Positions 24,164 through 32,516 of a stretch of 64,000 bases of DNA are shown here, in pieces. Made by a program: the position numbers and the translations under genes. The notes under the pieces are model-generated. The model saw only the letters and a program-made list of their open reading frames with translations, made no database searches and had not been told where the DNA came from. The stretch comes from Tateyamaria sp947503385. Lineage in GTDB: Bacteria > Pseudomonadota > Alphaproteobacteria > Rhodobacterales > Rhodobacteraceae. The stretch lies in contig NZ_JBNFZM010000007.1 in the NCBI RefSeq assembly GCF_051195235.1, positions 1-64,000 of the forward strand, read 5' to 3'. Position 1 is the first letter of the stretch; every line of letters begins with the position of its first letter.

Positions 24164-24633
24164 GAACGACACTTTCGACGCAAATGCTCGAGGCGATAAA
24201 CGCGGAAAGCTCTGGCGAGGTCATTTTGCCGCTTGTTCGTCTCACGCAAGTGGATTGGGCCGACGCCATACGACTTGTGCCGAACACGGAACAGGTTGTG
24301 CACATGGGCGAGGTCTTCGAGCCTTTGGCCTTCGAGGTTGGTATGCCGGATGAAGAGGCGCAAGGTGTGCCGGTTCTGGAATGGGTGGCAGACAATTCCG
24401 ACAGACGCCTTGTCGAAGCACTGCGCGCGGTTCGCGGCGCTGTGCAGGTTGGCATCATGTGGGTTCTGGCGTCGGACCCGGATCACATTCAGATGGGGCC
24501 GGGTGATCTGGAAATGCGTGTGGCTGAGTACAACGCGCAATCGATCAGCGGCACACTCGGCGTAGAGCCGATCCTTGATATGCAGTTTGGTTACCTCACC
24601 ATGAACACAACGACGACTCCGGCGCTTTTCTGA
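24160..24633 (+). CDS. DUF1833 tail protein
   Basis: 157 residues. The pattern TQMLEAINAESSGEVILPLV, VHMGEVFEPLAFEVGMPDEE, VPVLEWVADNSDRRLVEALR and VGIMWVLASDPDHIQMGP agrees with DUF1833 proteins, found in the tail-tip modules of siphoviruses just before the NlpC/P60 gene. It is probably a structural hub connecting tape measure and tip. Confidence 0.85.
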   Translation: MRTTLSTQMLEAINAESSGEVILPLVRLTQVDWADAIRLVPNTEQVVHMGEVFEPLAFEVGMPDEEAQGVPVLEWVADNSDRRLVEALRAVRGAVQVGIMWVLASDPDHIQMGPGDLEMRVAEYNAQSISGTLGVEPILDMQFGYLTMNTTTTPALF

Positions 24634-24634
24634 C

Positions 24635-25015
24635 ATGTGGACAAACGATTGGATTGGTCTGCCCTACGAAGCGTTGGGGCGCGGACCTGACTCTTATGAC
24701 TGTCTTGGGTTGTTTCTCGCACTGCAGCGTGCGCGTTTCGGTCGGATGTTGGACGACCCGCTGTGCACAATGTCAGCGGCGGTGCGAAAACGCCTTGTGG
24801 AAGGTGCCAAGCCAAACTGGCGCAAGGTCAGTGTCGTCAAGGAAGGCGACGCGGCATTGTTCAATGTGCGTGGTTTGTCGATGCACGTTGGCTTTGTCGT
24901 GGACAGTAACCGGATGTTGCACGCCAGTGCAGACGTCAGCGAAAGCGTTTTGGAAGATTTTCGTGTGAGCGCCTGGGGCGCGCGGCTAGAAGGGGTGTAT
25001 CGCTATGCGCCCTGA
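24635..25015 (+). CDS. NlpC/P60 tail-tip peptidase
   Basis: 126 residues. WIGLPYEALGRGPDSYDCLG gives the catalytic Cys (DCLGL), MHVGFVVDSNRMLHAS the His, and the downstream polar residue completes the papain-like site. Tail-tip enzymes of this family (lambda gpK, GTA gp14) locally cleave peptidoglycan during DNA entry. The 3' end overlaps the tip gene by 11 bp. Confidence 0.9.
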   Translation: MWTNDWIGLPYEALGRGPDSYDCLGLFLALQRARFGRMLDDPLCTMSAAVRKRLVEGAKPNWRKVSVVKEGDAALFNVRGLSMHVGFVVDSNRMLHASADVSESVLEDFRVSAWGARLEGVYRYAP

Positions 25016-28000
25016 ACCTTCTTTTGACACGGTGGTGCGCACACACCCGCTGCGTACAGGCCCGCGATGGCGTCGGCACCTGACAATGGCAGAAGGTGTA
25101 ACGGTGGCCGAGATTGTCGACGGCGCGGGCATAGATCCGCGCTTTCTCAACGACATCAACGTGGTGATCAGTTTCGGAACGCGTACCTCAATCGTGCCCC
25201 GCCGAAAGTGGGGCAATGTTCGACCGAAACAGGGCGCCTTTGTCGAGGTATTCCCCAAAGTCGAAGGACCTCTTGCAGGAGTGATTCTTTCGGCGATTTT
25301 GCCGTCAGCGGCCGGATATGTCGCAGGTACTCTGTTCGGACTTGCGGCAGGCACTCTAGGCTATGCGCTTGTATATTCCGCAGTGACAATCGTAGGGACA
25401 CTATTGATCAATGCGCTGGTCCCGCCGCCAACGGTTCCTGACGCCGCACGCGAAGACAACCCGAACTTTTCCATCACTGGAGCGTCGAACGCTGAAAATC
25501 GGTATGGCATATTCCCGACTGTGCTGGGCCGCCACCAGATGTTTCCGCCCAAGACGGCGCGTGGTTATACCGAGGGCGAAGGGGAGGACATTTACTTTCG
25601 CGGGCGTTTCACGTGGGGCCACGGCCCGGTGGCACTGGAAACGCTCAAGATCGGCACCACACCAATCACGGAATTTGACGGCGTCGAGTTGGAGTTCGTG
25701 AACGTGGACGAGGCGCAAACTCTCGCGTTCATGCCGGATCTGGAGCCATTGGTTGTCGCATGGCGCTCCGGTGATGAATCAATGACACTGTATCCAGACG
25801 ACATAGCGCAGGACGGCTATTCGGTGCGTCTACAAAAGGACGTGTCCGTGGTGCGCGTAACCCGCGATCGATGCGTCTCGGTTTCGATCGATGTAACCTA
25901 TCAGGGCCTTGTTCGCTTTGACGACGAGAGCCAAAAGCAATTGCACACCGTTCACGTTCAAATCCGATACCGCAAAGTCGGAGATAGCGTGTGGGTCGAC
26001 GCGGGGATTGAGGATCATACCGGCGCATCCACAGCGCAGTTGGTTTTCAGCAGAACGATCGAGTTGCCGGAAGAAGGCGAATATGACATTGAAGTTACGC
26101 GCCTGTCAGAAGACAGCGACGATCCGCTAATTCGTGACGACAGCTATCTGACGGCAATCCGTTCCGTGCGGTCAGGCGCGCTGCCAAGCCACCCAGACAT
26201 TGCCGAGATGGCCGTTCGGATCAAGGCCAGCGATCAACTGAATGGGCAACTGGAAAGCGTGAACGGGATTGTTCGACAGATGGCCCCGATCTGGGACGGG
26301 GCGAATTGGAGCGCGCCGCAGATGGTACGTCATCCGGCGTGGATCTACGCGCGCGCGCTAATGGGGCCAATGTTGCGTGCACCGATTGCTGCAAACCGGA
26401 TCATGTTGGACGACCTGCTGGACTGGTTTCAGCAGGAACCTCATTGGACATGTGACGCCGTTATAGATCAACAGACCACAATGGCCGACGTGCTGGACTT
26501 GGTCTGTGCAACCGGCCGCGCGCGCCGGACGCTACGAGACTGGAAATTCTCCATCGTCCGCGACGGTGGTGCTGGGCCGGTTGTCCAGCAGTTCAGCCCG
26601 CGTAATTCCTATGGCTTCAAAGGTTCCATAAACTTCCCGAAAGAAATCCACGGATTCCGCGGTCTGGTGCTGTCGGAGCGGCTGGATTGGCAACAGGACG
26701 AAATCATCGCCTACGCGGACGGTTACGATGCGACAAACGCCACCGAGTTCGAGACCATGACAATCCGGGGCGTGGTTGTTACCGAAGAGGATGCAACAGG
26801 CGGAAATGCGTGGCGGCTGCTGCGGTATCACCTTGCGCAGGCGATTTTGCGGCCTGAGACATTCGAATGGCAAAGTGATCTAGATCATCTGCGCTGCAAC
26901 ATGGGCGACAAGGTGCGGTTGGTGCATGACGTGCCCAAGGTCGGGGTAGGTTCAGGCCGGATTACTGATATCGTCACGGATCCGGCAAACAATCTGGTCA
27001 GCTTTAAACTGGACGAATTCATTTCGCCTGTGGGTGCAAGTTTCCGTGTGAACCTGCGCCGCGCGGACGGTGAGATCGTGACGTTCGAGGCGGCACCACC
27101 GGCGTCTTTTGACGGTATCTGGACAGTGCAGGGGCAAGTTTCTGCGGTTCAGATGGGTTTGGGCGATCTGGTCACGATCGAAGAAATGCAGCAAGAGACG
27201 CTGGAGGTTTTGGTAACTTCGATCCGGCACAGCGGCGACTTGCAGGCCGCCTTGCGCGGTGTGCCCGCAGCACCGGATGTTTTGCAAGCTGATCAAGGCG
27301 AAATCCCGCCCTACACACCCGTTATCACCAATGTGGTGCCCAACACATTGTTGAGGCCTGCAACCCCGCGCATCGTGTCCGCAACGGTCGGAATCGAAAT
27401 TTTGGAAGGCGCGGGCGGCGAGCGCTCGGCTTCTGTGTTTGCCTACCTCGAGTGGACCGAGGGGGCGGCCTTCAGCGCTGACGATTTTGTCGTCTTCGTC
27501 ACGACGCCGACCGGCGTAAGAAAGCGAATTGATGTCACGCAAATGACCGTTGGTCGGTACGAGGTGCGCGAGTTGGGCACACACGCCTTCGAGGTTGTTA
27601 GTCGCAATGCGTCAGGTCTTTCACCGCCTGCGCGTGAGACTGTTTTTCGAGACGTACAAATAGAGACGCCACCAGGACCGACAGGTTTCAAGTCTGCTGT
27701 AACCGGGTCGCAGCTTTCGTTGTCATGGGATATCGGACCCGCTGTCGTCTCCCATCACGAATTGCGGTATTTGGCACCTGACGTCTCTGGAGGGTGGCGG
27801 CAGGCGGCTTTAATAAATCCGCAAATTTTGGGAAACCAGTACGTCACTCCCGCACGGTCAGGTCGATATCTTCTCAAGGCTGTTTCGCTGTTTGGCCGGG
27901 AAAGTCCAGATGTAACAGAAGTCATAGTGCAAAGCGCTGGGTTGGCGACAATCAATGTTGTCGAGACCAAAATTGAATCGCCGAGTTTTGCGGGCTTCAA

Positions 28001-28670
28001 AACTCCGGGGCTGTTTGTGGACGGCGGTGAATTGAGTACAAAAAATCCCGCCGACGACACGGTTGTGGCTTCGGGGACATATTTCTTTGATCAAGTGGTA
28101 GACCTTAATCAGGTTTTTTCTTCGCGCGTTACAGCAGACGTTCGAGGTTTTGGTGGATTGATCACAAACACGATGGGTTCATGGACTAGTCTCGAAGGGG
28201 TGGACAGCCTGGCGGGGGCAAGCCCAGACGCCTATTCAATTCAATTGCAAATATCAACAACACAAGACGATCCGGGAGATGTCGGCGTTGCTTGGACGGA
28301 TTGGGAACCGTTCCAACTCAGCGACTACGTTGCGCGGGCGCTCAGGTTCAGACTTGTTCTTGGTTCGGACGATCCCGCCATTGAAATTCGGGTCACGCAG
28401 CTTGCCGTTACCGTGGACATGCCGGATCGGGTCGCTGAAGGCGTGGACATAGTTTGTCCCGCTGACGGTGTGCAGATTACATTCGACCCTGCCTTTGCCG
28501 CCAGACCTGCAATCAGTGCAGATGGGCAGGGACTGCCATCCGGCGCGCGATCGGTGCGATCATCCGTTACCGCTCAGGGATTTTTTCAACAGTTTGTCGA
28601 CGCCGGTGGCAGTGGTGTCGCATGTACGTTCGATTGGTTGGCCAAAGGATACGGCCGGGTGCAGGAATGA
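25005..28670 (+). CDS. TipJ/gpJ-like tail tip and host specificity protein
   Basis: 1221 residues. After a short basic N-terminus, residues about 85-145 are hydrophobic (GVILSAILPSAAGYVAGTLF, LVYSAVTIVGTLLINALV), as in TipJ-type attachment proteins. The conserved tip core follows (GIFPTVLGRHQMFPPKTARG, HPAWIYARALMGP, VGSGRITDIVTDPANNLVSF). From about 790 on there are fibronectin-III-like strands (ASVFAYLEWTEGAAFSADDF), and the last 250 residues look like a receptor-binding part. It sits at the tail tip and probably sets host range. Confidence 0.9.
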   Translation: MRPEPSFDTVVRTHPLRTGPRWRRHLTMAEGVTVAEIVDGAGIDPRFLNDINVVISFGTRTSIVPRRKWGNVRPKQGAFVEVFPKVEGPLAGVILSAILPSAAGYVAGTLFGLAAGTLGYALVYSAVTIVGTLLINALVPPPTVPDAAREDNPNFSITGASNAENRYGIFPTVLGRHQMFPPKTARGYTEGEGEDIYFRGRFTWGHGPVALETLKIGTTPITEFDGVELEFVNVDEAQTLAFMPDLEPLVVAWRSGDESMTLYPDDIAQDGYSVRLQKDVSVVRVTRDRCVSVSIDVTYQGLVRFDDESQKQLHTVHVQIRYRKVGDSVWVDAGIEDHTGASTAQLVFSRTIELPEEGEYDIEVTRLSEDSDDPLIRDDSYLTAIRSVRSGALPSHPDIAEMAVRIKASDQLNGQLESVNGIVRQMAPIWDGANWSAPQMVRHPAWIYARALMGPMLRAPIAANRIMLDDLLDWFQQEPHWTCDAVIDQQTTMADVLDLVCATGRARRTLRDWKFSIVRDGGAGPVVQQFSPRNSYGFKGSINFPKEIHGFRGLVLSERLDWQQDEIIAYADGYDATNATEFETMTIRGVVVTEEDATGGNAWRLLRYHLAQAILRPETFEWQSDLDHLRCNMGDKVRLVHDVPKVGVGSGRITDIVTDPANNLVSFKLDEFISPVGASFRVNLRRADGEIVTFEAAPPASFDGIWTVQGQVSAVQMGLGDLVTIEEMQQETLEVLVTSIRHSGDLQAALRGVPAAPDVLQADQGEIPPYTPVITNVVPNTLLRPATPRIVSATVGIEILEGAGGERSASVFAYLEWTEGAAFSADDFVVFVTTPTGVRKRIDVTQMTVGRYEVRELGTHAFEVVSRNASGLSPPARETVFRDVQIETPPGPTGFKSAVTGSQLSLSWDIGPAVVSHHELRYLAPDVSGGWRQAALINPQILGNQYVTPARSGRYLLKAVSLFGRESPDVTEVIVQSAGLATINVVETKIESPSFAGFKTPGLFVDGGELSTKNPADDTVVASGTYFFDQVVDLNQVFSSRVTADVRGFGGLITNTMGSWTSLEGVDSLAGASPDAYSIQLQISTTQDDPGDVGVAWTDWEPFQLSDYVARALRFRLVLGSDDPAIEIRVTQLAVTVDMPDRVAEGVDIVCPADGVQITFDPAFAARPAISADGQGLPSGARSVRSSVTAQGFFQQFVDAGGSGVACTFDWLAKGYGRVQE

Positions 28671-28691
28671 CGGCAGAAATGGAAAAAGCAC

Positions 28692-29714
28692 ATGCAGTAT
28701 GATTTCGGAACAATTGATCCACAACCCACAACAGGTACTCAATTGGCGGCATTGCTTGGCGCTTTTCGCGATGCTGTGAATAGCCTTCATAAGGGCGTGT
28801 CCCGCCCAAGCTATGCAGTCGACGGAATGATGTGGGTGAAGGAAACAGTACCTAACCCGACTTTGATGATGTTTGACGGAACTGATGATCGCCCCCTCGC
28901 GACCATTACAGACCAGGGATGTGTAGCGGTGAATGCTGACAAATTAGATGGGCTGCAAAGCAATCAGCTTATGAGGTCGGACATCAACACAATTTTTTCT
29001 GGCTTGATGTTGGCGCGCAGGCCTGCGGACGAACAAATCCGGTTTGGAGACAGCTTGAACCTGCGGCCATTGATTTCCTTCTACAATTTGTTGGAGCGGA
29101 AAGGCTTCATTCAAAGCCGTGAAGACGAAATGCGAATCGCCGTCGTAACCGAGAGTGAGGAAAAGCTGTTGCAGCTCAAGGACAATGGCGAAATTCTTTG
29201 GGATGGCAAAATTGTGCGTGTGGCCGGTGCAGACGGTGCTGGATCCGATATCGATGCTGACCTACTCGATGGCCAACACGGGGCATATTATCGCAACGTC
29301 AGCAATTTTAATGCAGGGACGCTCGCCATCGCGCGTTTGCCTGTCGCATCTGCTGTCGAAGCGCAGGTCGGGTCTTCTGCCAGTAAGCTGATGACGCCGC
29401 AGCGCACCGAAGAAGCGATTTCGGCCCTTTCGTTTGGCCGCTCGACGACGCTGGTTGACGAAACGGCCAATCGTTTCAGCGGTACAAATTATCAGAACAC
29501 GCTTGATCGTCCTTTGGGAATTGCGCTGACCGATTTGCTCGACAACAGCTCAGCAACCAGTTTTTTGGTAGGGCCAGACCCTGCGAACTACGTGCGTGTC
29601 GCGCAAACTGGTGAGTTTGGCGCTTACATTCAGTGTGCATTTGCCATCGTGCCGCCAGATTATTGGTATCGCCTTGACGGTGGAACAGCAGGTTCTTGGG
29701 TGGAGTATACATAA
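28692..29714 (+). CDS. Tail fibre protein
   Basis: 340 residues. Two copies of a collar/fibre repeat are visible: NADKLDGLQSNQLMRSD and DADLLDGQHGAYYRN, the LDG-x-x-x-x-x-Y/L-x-R motif found in trimeric phage fibres. The C-terminus is rich in aromatic and polar residues (PPDYWYRLDGGTAGSWVEY). It overlaps the next gene as TAATG, which supports a fibre/chaperone pair. Confidence 0.82.
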   Translation: MQYDFGTIDPQPTTGTQLAALLGAFRDAVNSLHKGVSRPSYAVDGMMWVKETVPNPTLMMFDGTDDRPLATITDQGCVAVNADKLDGLQSNQLMRSDINTIFSGLMLARRPADEQIRFGDSLNLRPLISFYNLLERKGFIQSREDEMRIAVVTESEEKLLQLKDNGEILWDGKIVRVAGADGAGSDIDADLLDGQHGAYYRNVSNFNAGTLAIARLPVASAVEAQVGSSASKLMTPQRTEEAISALSFGRSTTLVDETANRFSGTNYQNTLDRPLGIALTDLLDNSSATSFLVGPDPANYVRVAQTGEFGAYIQCAFAIVPPDYWYRLDGGTAGSWVEYT

Positions 29715-30184
29715 TGCAACATGGCTTTTTTCACCCCGACCTCGGTTATTGGCAGACGAAGTCGGAACCGACCACGGCCCAGATCGAAAATTACCCCAAA
29801 GGATACCAAGAGGTTCCTTTGAAACCCGGTCCTGCGCATTTTTGGAATGGGCAGGCATGGGAGGTCGATTCTTCGGAAGCAGCGTCGCAAAAGCGTAGGA
29901 CTTCGCGTCTGACGCGTACAGAATTTGCCCTGCGCGCTGCGTCTCAAGGCTGGATTTCAGAGATCGAGGCCGAAGACTGGGCCGCAGGTGCCGGTATGCC
30001 GCAGTTCGTAGCAGATACGATCGAAACTGGAGTGCCGCCCGATGAACGATTGGCAGTGCGCATCGCTGTTCGCACACAAACACATATTGGGCGTATGGAC
30101 CGTTTGGTGCCGCTCCTAATGGAAGCGCGCGGAGTCACTGACGAGAGCATGGATGCTGTTTTCGACATTGTGCACAACGTCTGA
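29714..30184 (+). CDS. Possible tail fibre assembly protein
   Basis: 156 residues. The N-terminal half has FFHPDLGYWQTKSEPTTAQ and PGPAHFWNGQAWEVD, a pattern (Y-W-x-T, then P-x-x-W-x-G-x-x-W) common to XkdW/fibre-assembly-like proteins. The C-terminal half contains TRTEFALRAASQGWISEIE and helices. A strong terminator follows. Confidence 0.62.
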   Translation: MQHGFFHPDLGYWQTKSEPTTAQIENYPKGYQEVPLKPGPAHFWNGQAWEVDSSEAASQKRRTSRLTRTEFALRAASQGWISEIEAEDWAAGAGMPQFVADTIETGVPPDERLAVRIAVRTQTHIGRMDRLVPLLMEARGVTDESMDAVFDIVHNV

Positions 30185-30213
30185 CCTCTTGCTGAAACTT
30201 GAGTGACAACAGC

Positions 30214-30235
30214 CCCGCTTCGTGCGGGTTTTTTT
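30214..30235 (+). terminator. Intrinsic terminator after the tail module
   Basis: CCCGC (30214-30218), loop TTCGT, GCGGG (30224-30228) and seven T. It separates the structural from the lysis genes. Confidence 0.88.
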
Positions 30236-30247
30236 GTGGAGACTGAA

Positions 30248-30934
30248 ATGGACATTGACTGGATCATGGTTCAGCACCAGCTTGCCCGTCTTGGGTTTTA
30301 CGGTGGTGCGATTGACGGCCTCCGCGGTCCGCTGACCGACGCGGCAATCGTTGACTTTAAGAGGTCAATCGGCTTGCGTGCGCGGCCATATCTTGGCCCG
30401 CTGACTTATGACGCTTTGTTTGGTGCAAAGAGCGCCATAGACGGGCGGAGCACGCTACCGTGGATGCTTGAGGCCGCTCACGTTCGCGGATTGCACGAGG
30501 CACGGGATCTTGGAGTATTGCGCGCATGGTTCGATCGTTCAGTCGCATGGATTGATCCGCGAGAAATTCCGTGGTGCGGCGCATTTGTCGCGACCGCGTT
30601 CCGTCAGTGGCAACACGACATTGATTTGCCGGAGAACCCTTTGGGTGCGCGCAACTGGATGAAATTTGGGCGCGCGTGCCCCCCACAGTTTGGCGCGGTG
30701 CTGGTGTTTTGGCGTGGAAGTAAGAAGGGGTGGAAAGGGCACGTCGGGTTTTACCATGCCGAAGACAATACACACTTTCATGTCTTAGGCGGAAACCAAT
30801 CAAATGCGGTGACGGTGTCGCGCATTGCAAAAACGCGCTTTTTGCAGGCCCGCTGGCCACTTGGCCACCAGACATCTGATCGCCGGTTCCACGCAGACAC
30901 AGTGGGGATACGCACCACGGTCAACGAGGTGTGA
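30248..30934 (+). CDS. Endolysin: peptidoglycan-binding plus TIGR02594-type CHAP-like domain
   Basis: 228 residues from the ATG at 30248 (GTGGAGAC site upstream). Residues 1-60 are a PG_binding_1 repeat (QLARLGFYGGAIDGLRGPLT). Residues about 70-215 form an amidase/peptidase domain of the TIGR02594 type: IPWCGAFVATAFRQWQ carries the Cys, KGWKGHVGFYHAEDNTHFH the His, and HVLGGNQSNAVTVSRI the final polar residues. There is no signal peptide, so release needs the holin-like proteins encoded just downstream. Confidence 0.85.
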   Translation: MDIDWIMVQHQLARLGFYGGAIDGLRGPLTDAAIVDFKRSIGLRARPYLGPLTYDALFGAKSAIDGRSTLPWMLEAAHVRGLHEARDLGVLRAWFDRSVAWIDPREIPWCGAFVATAFRQWQHDIDLPENPLGARNWMKFGRACPPQFGAVLVFWRGSKKGWKGHVGFYHAEDNTHFHVLGGNQSNAVTVSRIAKTRFLQARWPLGHQTSDRRFHADTVGIRTTVNEV

Positions 30935-30935
30935 C

Positions 30936-31301
30936 GTGCTGGCGCTGTTGAACCTTATTCGCCCGCCTCTTGGTCTAAAGGTGCGTGTGGCGCTTTTGTT
31001 GTTTGTAATTGCGGGCCTCTGGGGTGCGCACAGGCTGGACAAGGCCGCAGCGGTCGCCAAGGCGATGGAAGGCGTTGTGAAAGAAGCTGAATTGCGCGCG
31101 GCAGAGGCTGAGGTGACGCAGTTGAAGGCACGCCTCGCGGCTGCGGCTGCGGCGAACGAAAATCTGCAGGAGCGCGCAGCAGTCGCAGAGGGCGAAGCAC
31201 GACGCTTTGAAGCTGATTTGGAGGCATTTGAGCATGAAACAGACGTCAATCCTGACGGTGTGGTCGATGATGATCTGCTGCGCCGCTTGCGGTCCAACTG
31301 A
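30936..31301 (+). CDS. Inner-membrane spanin (Rz-like)
   Basis: 121 residues from the GTG at 30936, one base after the endolysin stop. One N-terminal membrane helix (VRVALLLFVIAGLWGA, about residues 17-33) is followed by a long periplasmic coiled coil (VVKEAELRAAEAEVTQLKAR and on). This is the i-spanin layout. A lipoprotein ORF overlaps its 3' end in another frame, as for lambda Rz/Rz1. Confidence 0.75.
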   Translation: MLALLNLIRPPLGLKVRVALLLFVIAGLWGAHRLDKAAAVAKAMEGVVKEAELRAAEAEVTQLKARLAAAAAANENLQERAAVAEGEARRFEADLEAFEHETDVNPDGVVDDDLLRRLRSN

Positions 31302-31539
31302 CACGTCGCGATTGGCGCAGGCGGCGCAACGCGAGGCACAGGCTCGCCAAAGTCAGGTACTGCCGGACTATCCAAGCGATTGCCGAAAAACCCTTGGCGC
31401 GGGTGTCTCACACCGCGATCGGCTCGACAGCGCCGTGCTGAAATTTGACGACGCGTTGACAAGTCAAAACGAACGAATTCGCCGCTGTGCGGCTTGGTAC
31501 GACGAACTGCGCGCTGGGTTCGCGGCAGGCGCACAATAG
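31234..31539 (+). CDS. Outer-membrane lipoprotein spanin (Rz1-like)
   Basis: 101 residues from the ATG at 31234, with GGAGG upstream, beginning inside the Rz-like gene. MKQTSILTVWSMMICCAACG is a signal sequence ending in a lipobox-like CAAC, although position -3 is Cys instead of Leu. The mature part is polar with several Cys and Gln/Arg. The nested arrangement strongly supports an o-spanin that pairs with the preceding protein to fuse the membranes at lysis. Confidence 0.7.
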   Translation: MKQTSILTVWSMMICCAACGPTDTSRLAQAAQREAQARQSQVLPDYPSDCRKTLGAGVSHRDRLDSAVLKFDDALTSQNERIRRCAAWYDELRAGFAAGAQ

Positions 31540-31548
31540 GAGGCAATA

Positions 31549-31875
31549 ATGAGCATCTGGGAATCGCTTGGGTTGGCACCTGAGCAAATGTCACACGCGT
31601 TTTATGGGTTTATTGGCTGGGCCGCGTCGGCTGTCACGATCAGACCCAAAGGTATCCTCGAGGCGTTTGTGTCGTTGTTGGTTGCCATCGTTTTTGCGGA
31701 GGCCGCCGCTGACGCCTTCGCCGGTTCCATTGCCCGTTTCATGGGGGGTATGGCCGAAGATTGGACAAAGGTCAGCGCCATGGTCGTTGGGTTCGGCGGG
31801 CTGGCACTACTCCAGCTTGGGCTGAACCTTGTCATCAAGCAAGTGAAAGGAAAGGCTGATGGAACTGGTAGCTGA
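31549..31875 (+). CDS. Holin-like membrane protein
   Basis: 108 residues with about three hydrophobic segments (SHAFYGFIGWAASAVTI, LEAFVSLLVAIVFAEAAADA, SAMVVGFGGLALLQLGLNLV) and a basic C-terminus (KQVKGK). Size, topology and position after endolysin and spanins fit a holin. It overlaps the next membrane protein gene by 17 bp. Confidence 0.6.
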   Translation: MSIWESLGLAPEQMSHAFYGFIGWAASAVTIRPKGILEAFVSLLVAIVFAEAAADAFAGSIARFMGGMAEDWTKVSAMVVGFGGLALLQLGLNLVIKQVKGKADGTGS

Positions 31876-32158
31876 CGCGTCCCGCATCCTTTTGGCGGTG
31901 GTCGCTGTGGTGTTTTCGCTGTTGCAAGTTTTGCGAGGGCGGCCCGTCCTAGTTGCTGTTTTCGGATTGATGATCGCAGGTGCAGCGCTGGACTTTCTTC
32001 TGCATAGCAGTGGAGCGCTGCCGACGCCTGCACTGATCATTAACGTTGGCACGGCTGGTGTTCTTGGTTGGATCTGCATCTTTGATCCGACCAGCAACGT
32101 CGCCGCAAGCCTGCGAAACGATCCTTGGGTGCGGCACTGGAAAACGCCCAAGAACTGA
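31859..32158 (+). CDS. Second small membrane protein of the lysis module
   Basis: 99 residues with three hydrophobic segments (LLAVVAVVFSLLQVL, LVAVFGLMIAGAALDFLL, ALIINVGTAGVLGWICIF) and a polar C-terminus. It overlaps the previous holin-like gene; paired small membrane proteins of this kind are often holin and antiholin. Which one is the true holin cannot be told from sequence. Confidence 0.6.
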   Translation: MELVADASRILLAVVAVVFSLLQVLRGRPVLVAVFGLMIAGAALDFLLHSSGALPTPALIINVGTAGVLGWICIFDPTSNVAASLRNDPWVRHWKTPKN

Positions 32159-32240
32159 CTTCGCCGATCCACCTGAAACCACGACAGACACCCGGCCCGC
32201 GTGGCCGGTCAGACAAACTATACCATTGCAGGAGATAGAC

Positions 32241-32516
32241 ATGCCCCGAAATCAGCAGCCTTTGTCGGTCGCGTTTGGCGAGACCGTCCAGATGAATGAT
32301 GGCGCGTTCGCAGTCATCAAATGGTCCGTCACGGAAGGAGCCGTGGAGGTGTTCCGCGGCAATACCGAAAACGACTACGATTCCGGTGTGATGTACACGG
32401 CGGGCACCGGCGAACGCGACGTTGAAGCGTCTGCAATCGCGCACGGAGCCGGACCGAACCTGTATATGATCGGTCGGATGCATCCGGTTTCCAAGGTCGT
32501 TGTTGACCATGCGTAG
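32241..32516 (+). CDS. Small late protein, unknown
   Basis: 91 residues with a strong AGGAGA site. It is beta-rich (SVAFGETVQMNDGAFAVIKW, EVFRGNTENDYDSGVMY) and looks like a compact structural or decoration domain. Its stop overlaps the start of the long gene at 32509, so the two probably act together. Confidence 0.65.
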   Translation: MPRNQQPLSVAFGETVQMNDGAFAVIKWSVTEGAVEVFRGNTENDYDSGVMYTAGTGERDVEASAIAHGAGPNLYMIGRMHPVSKVVVDHA

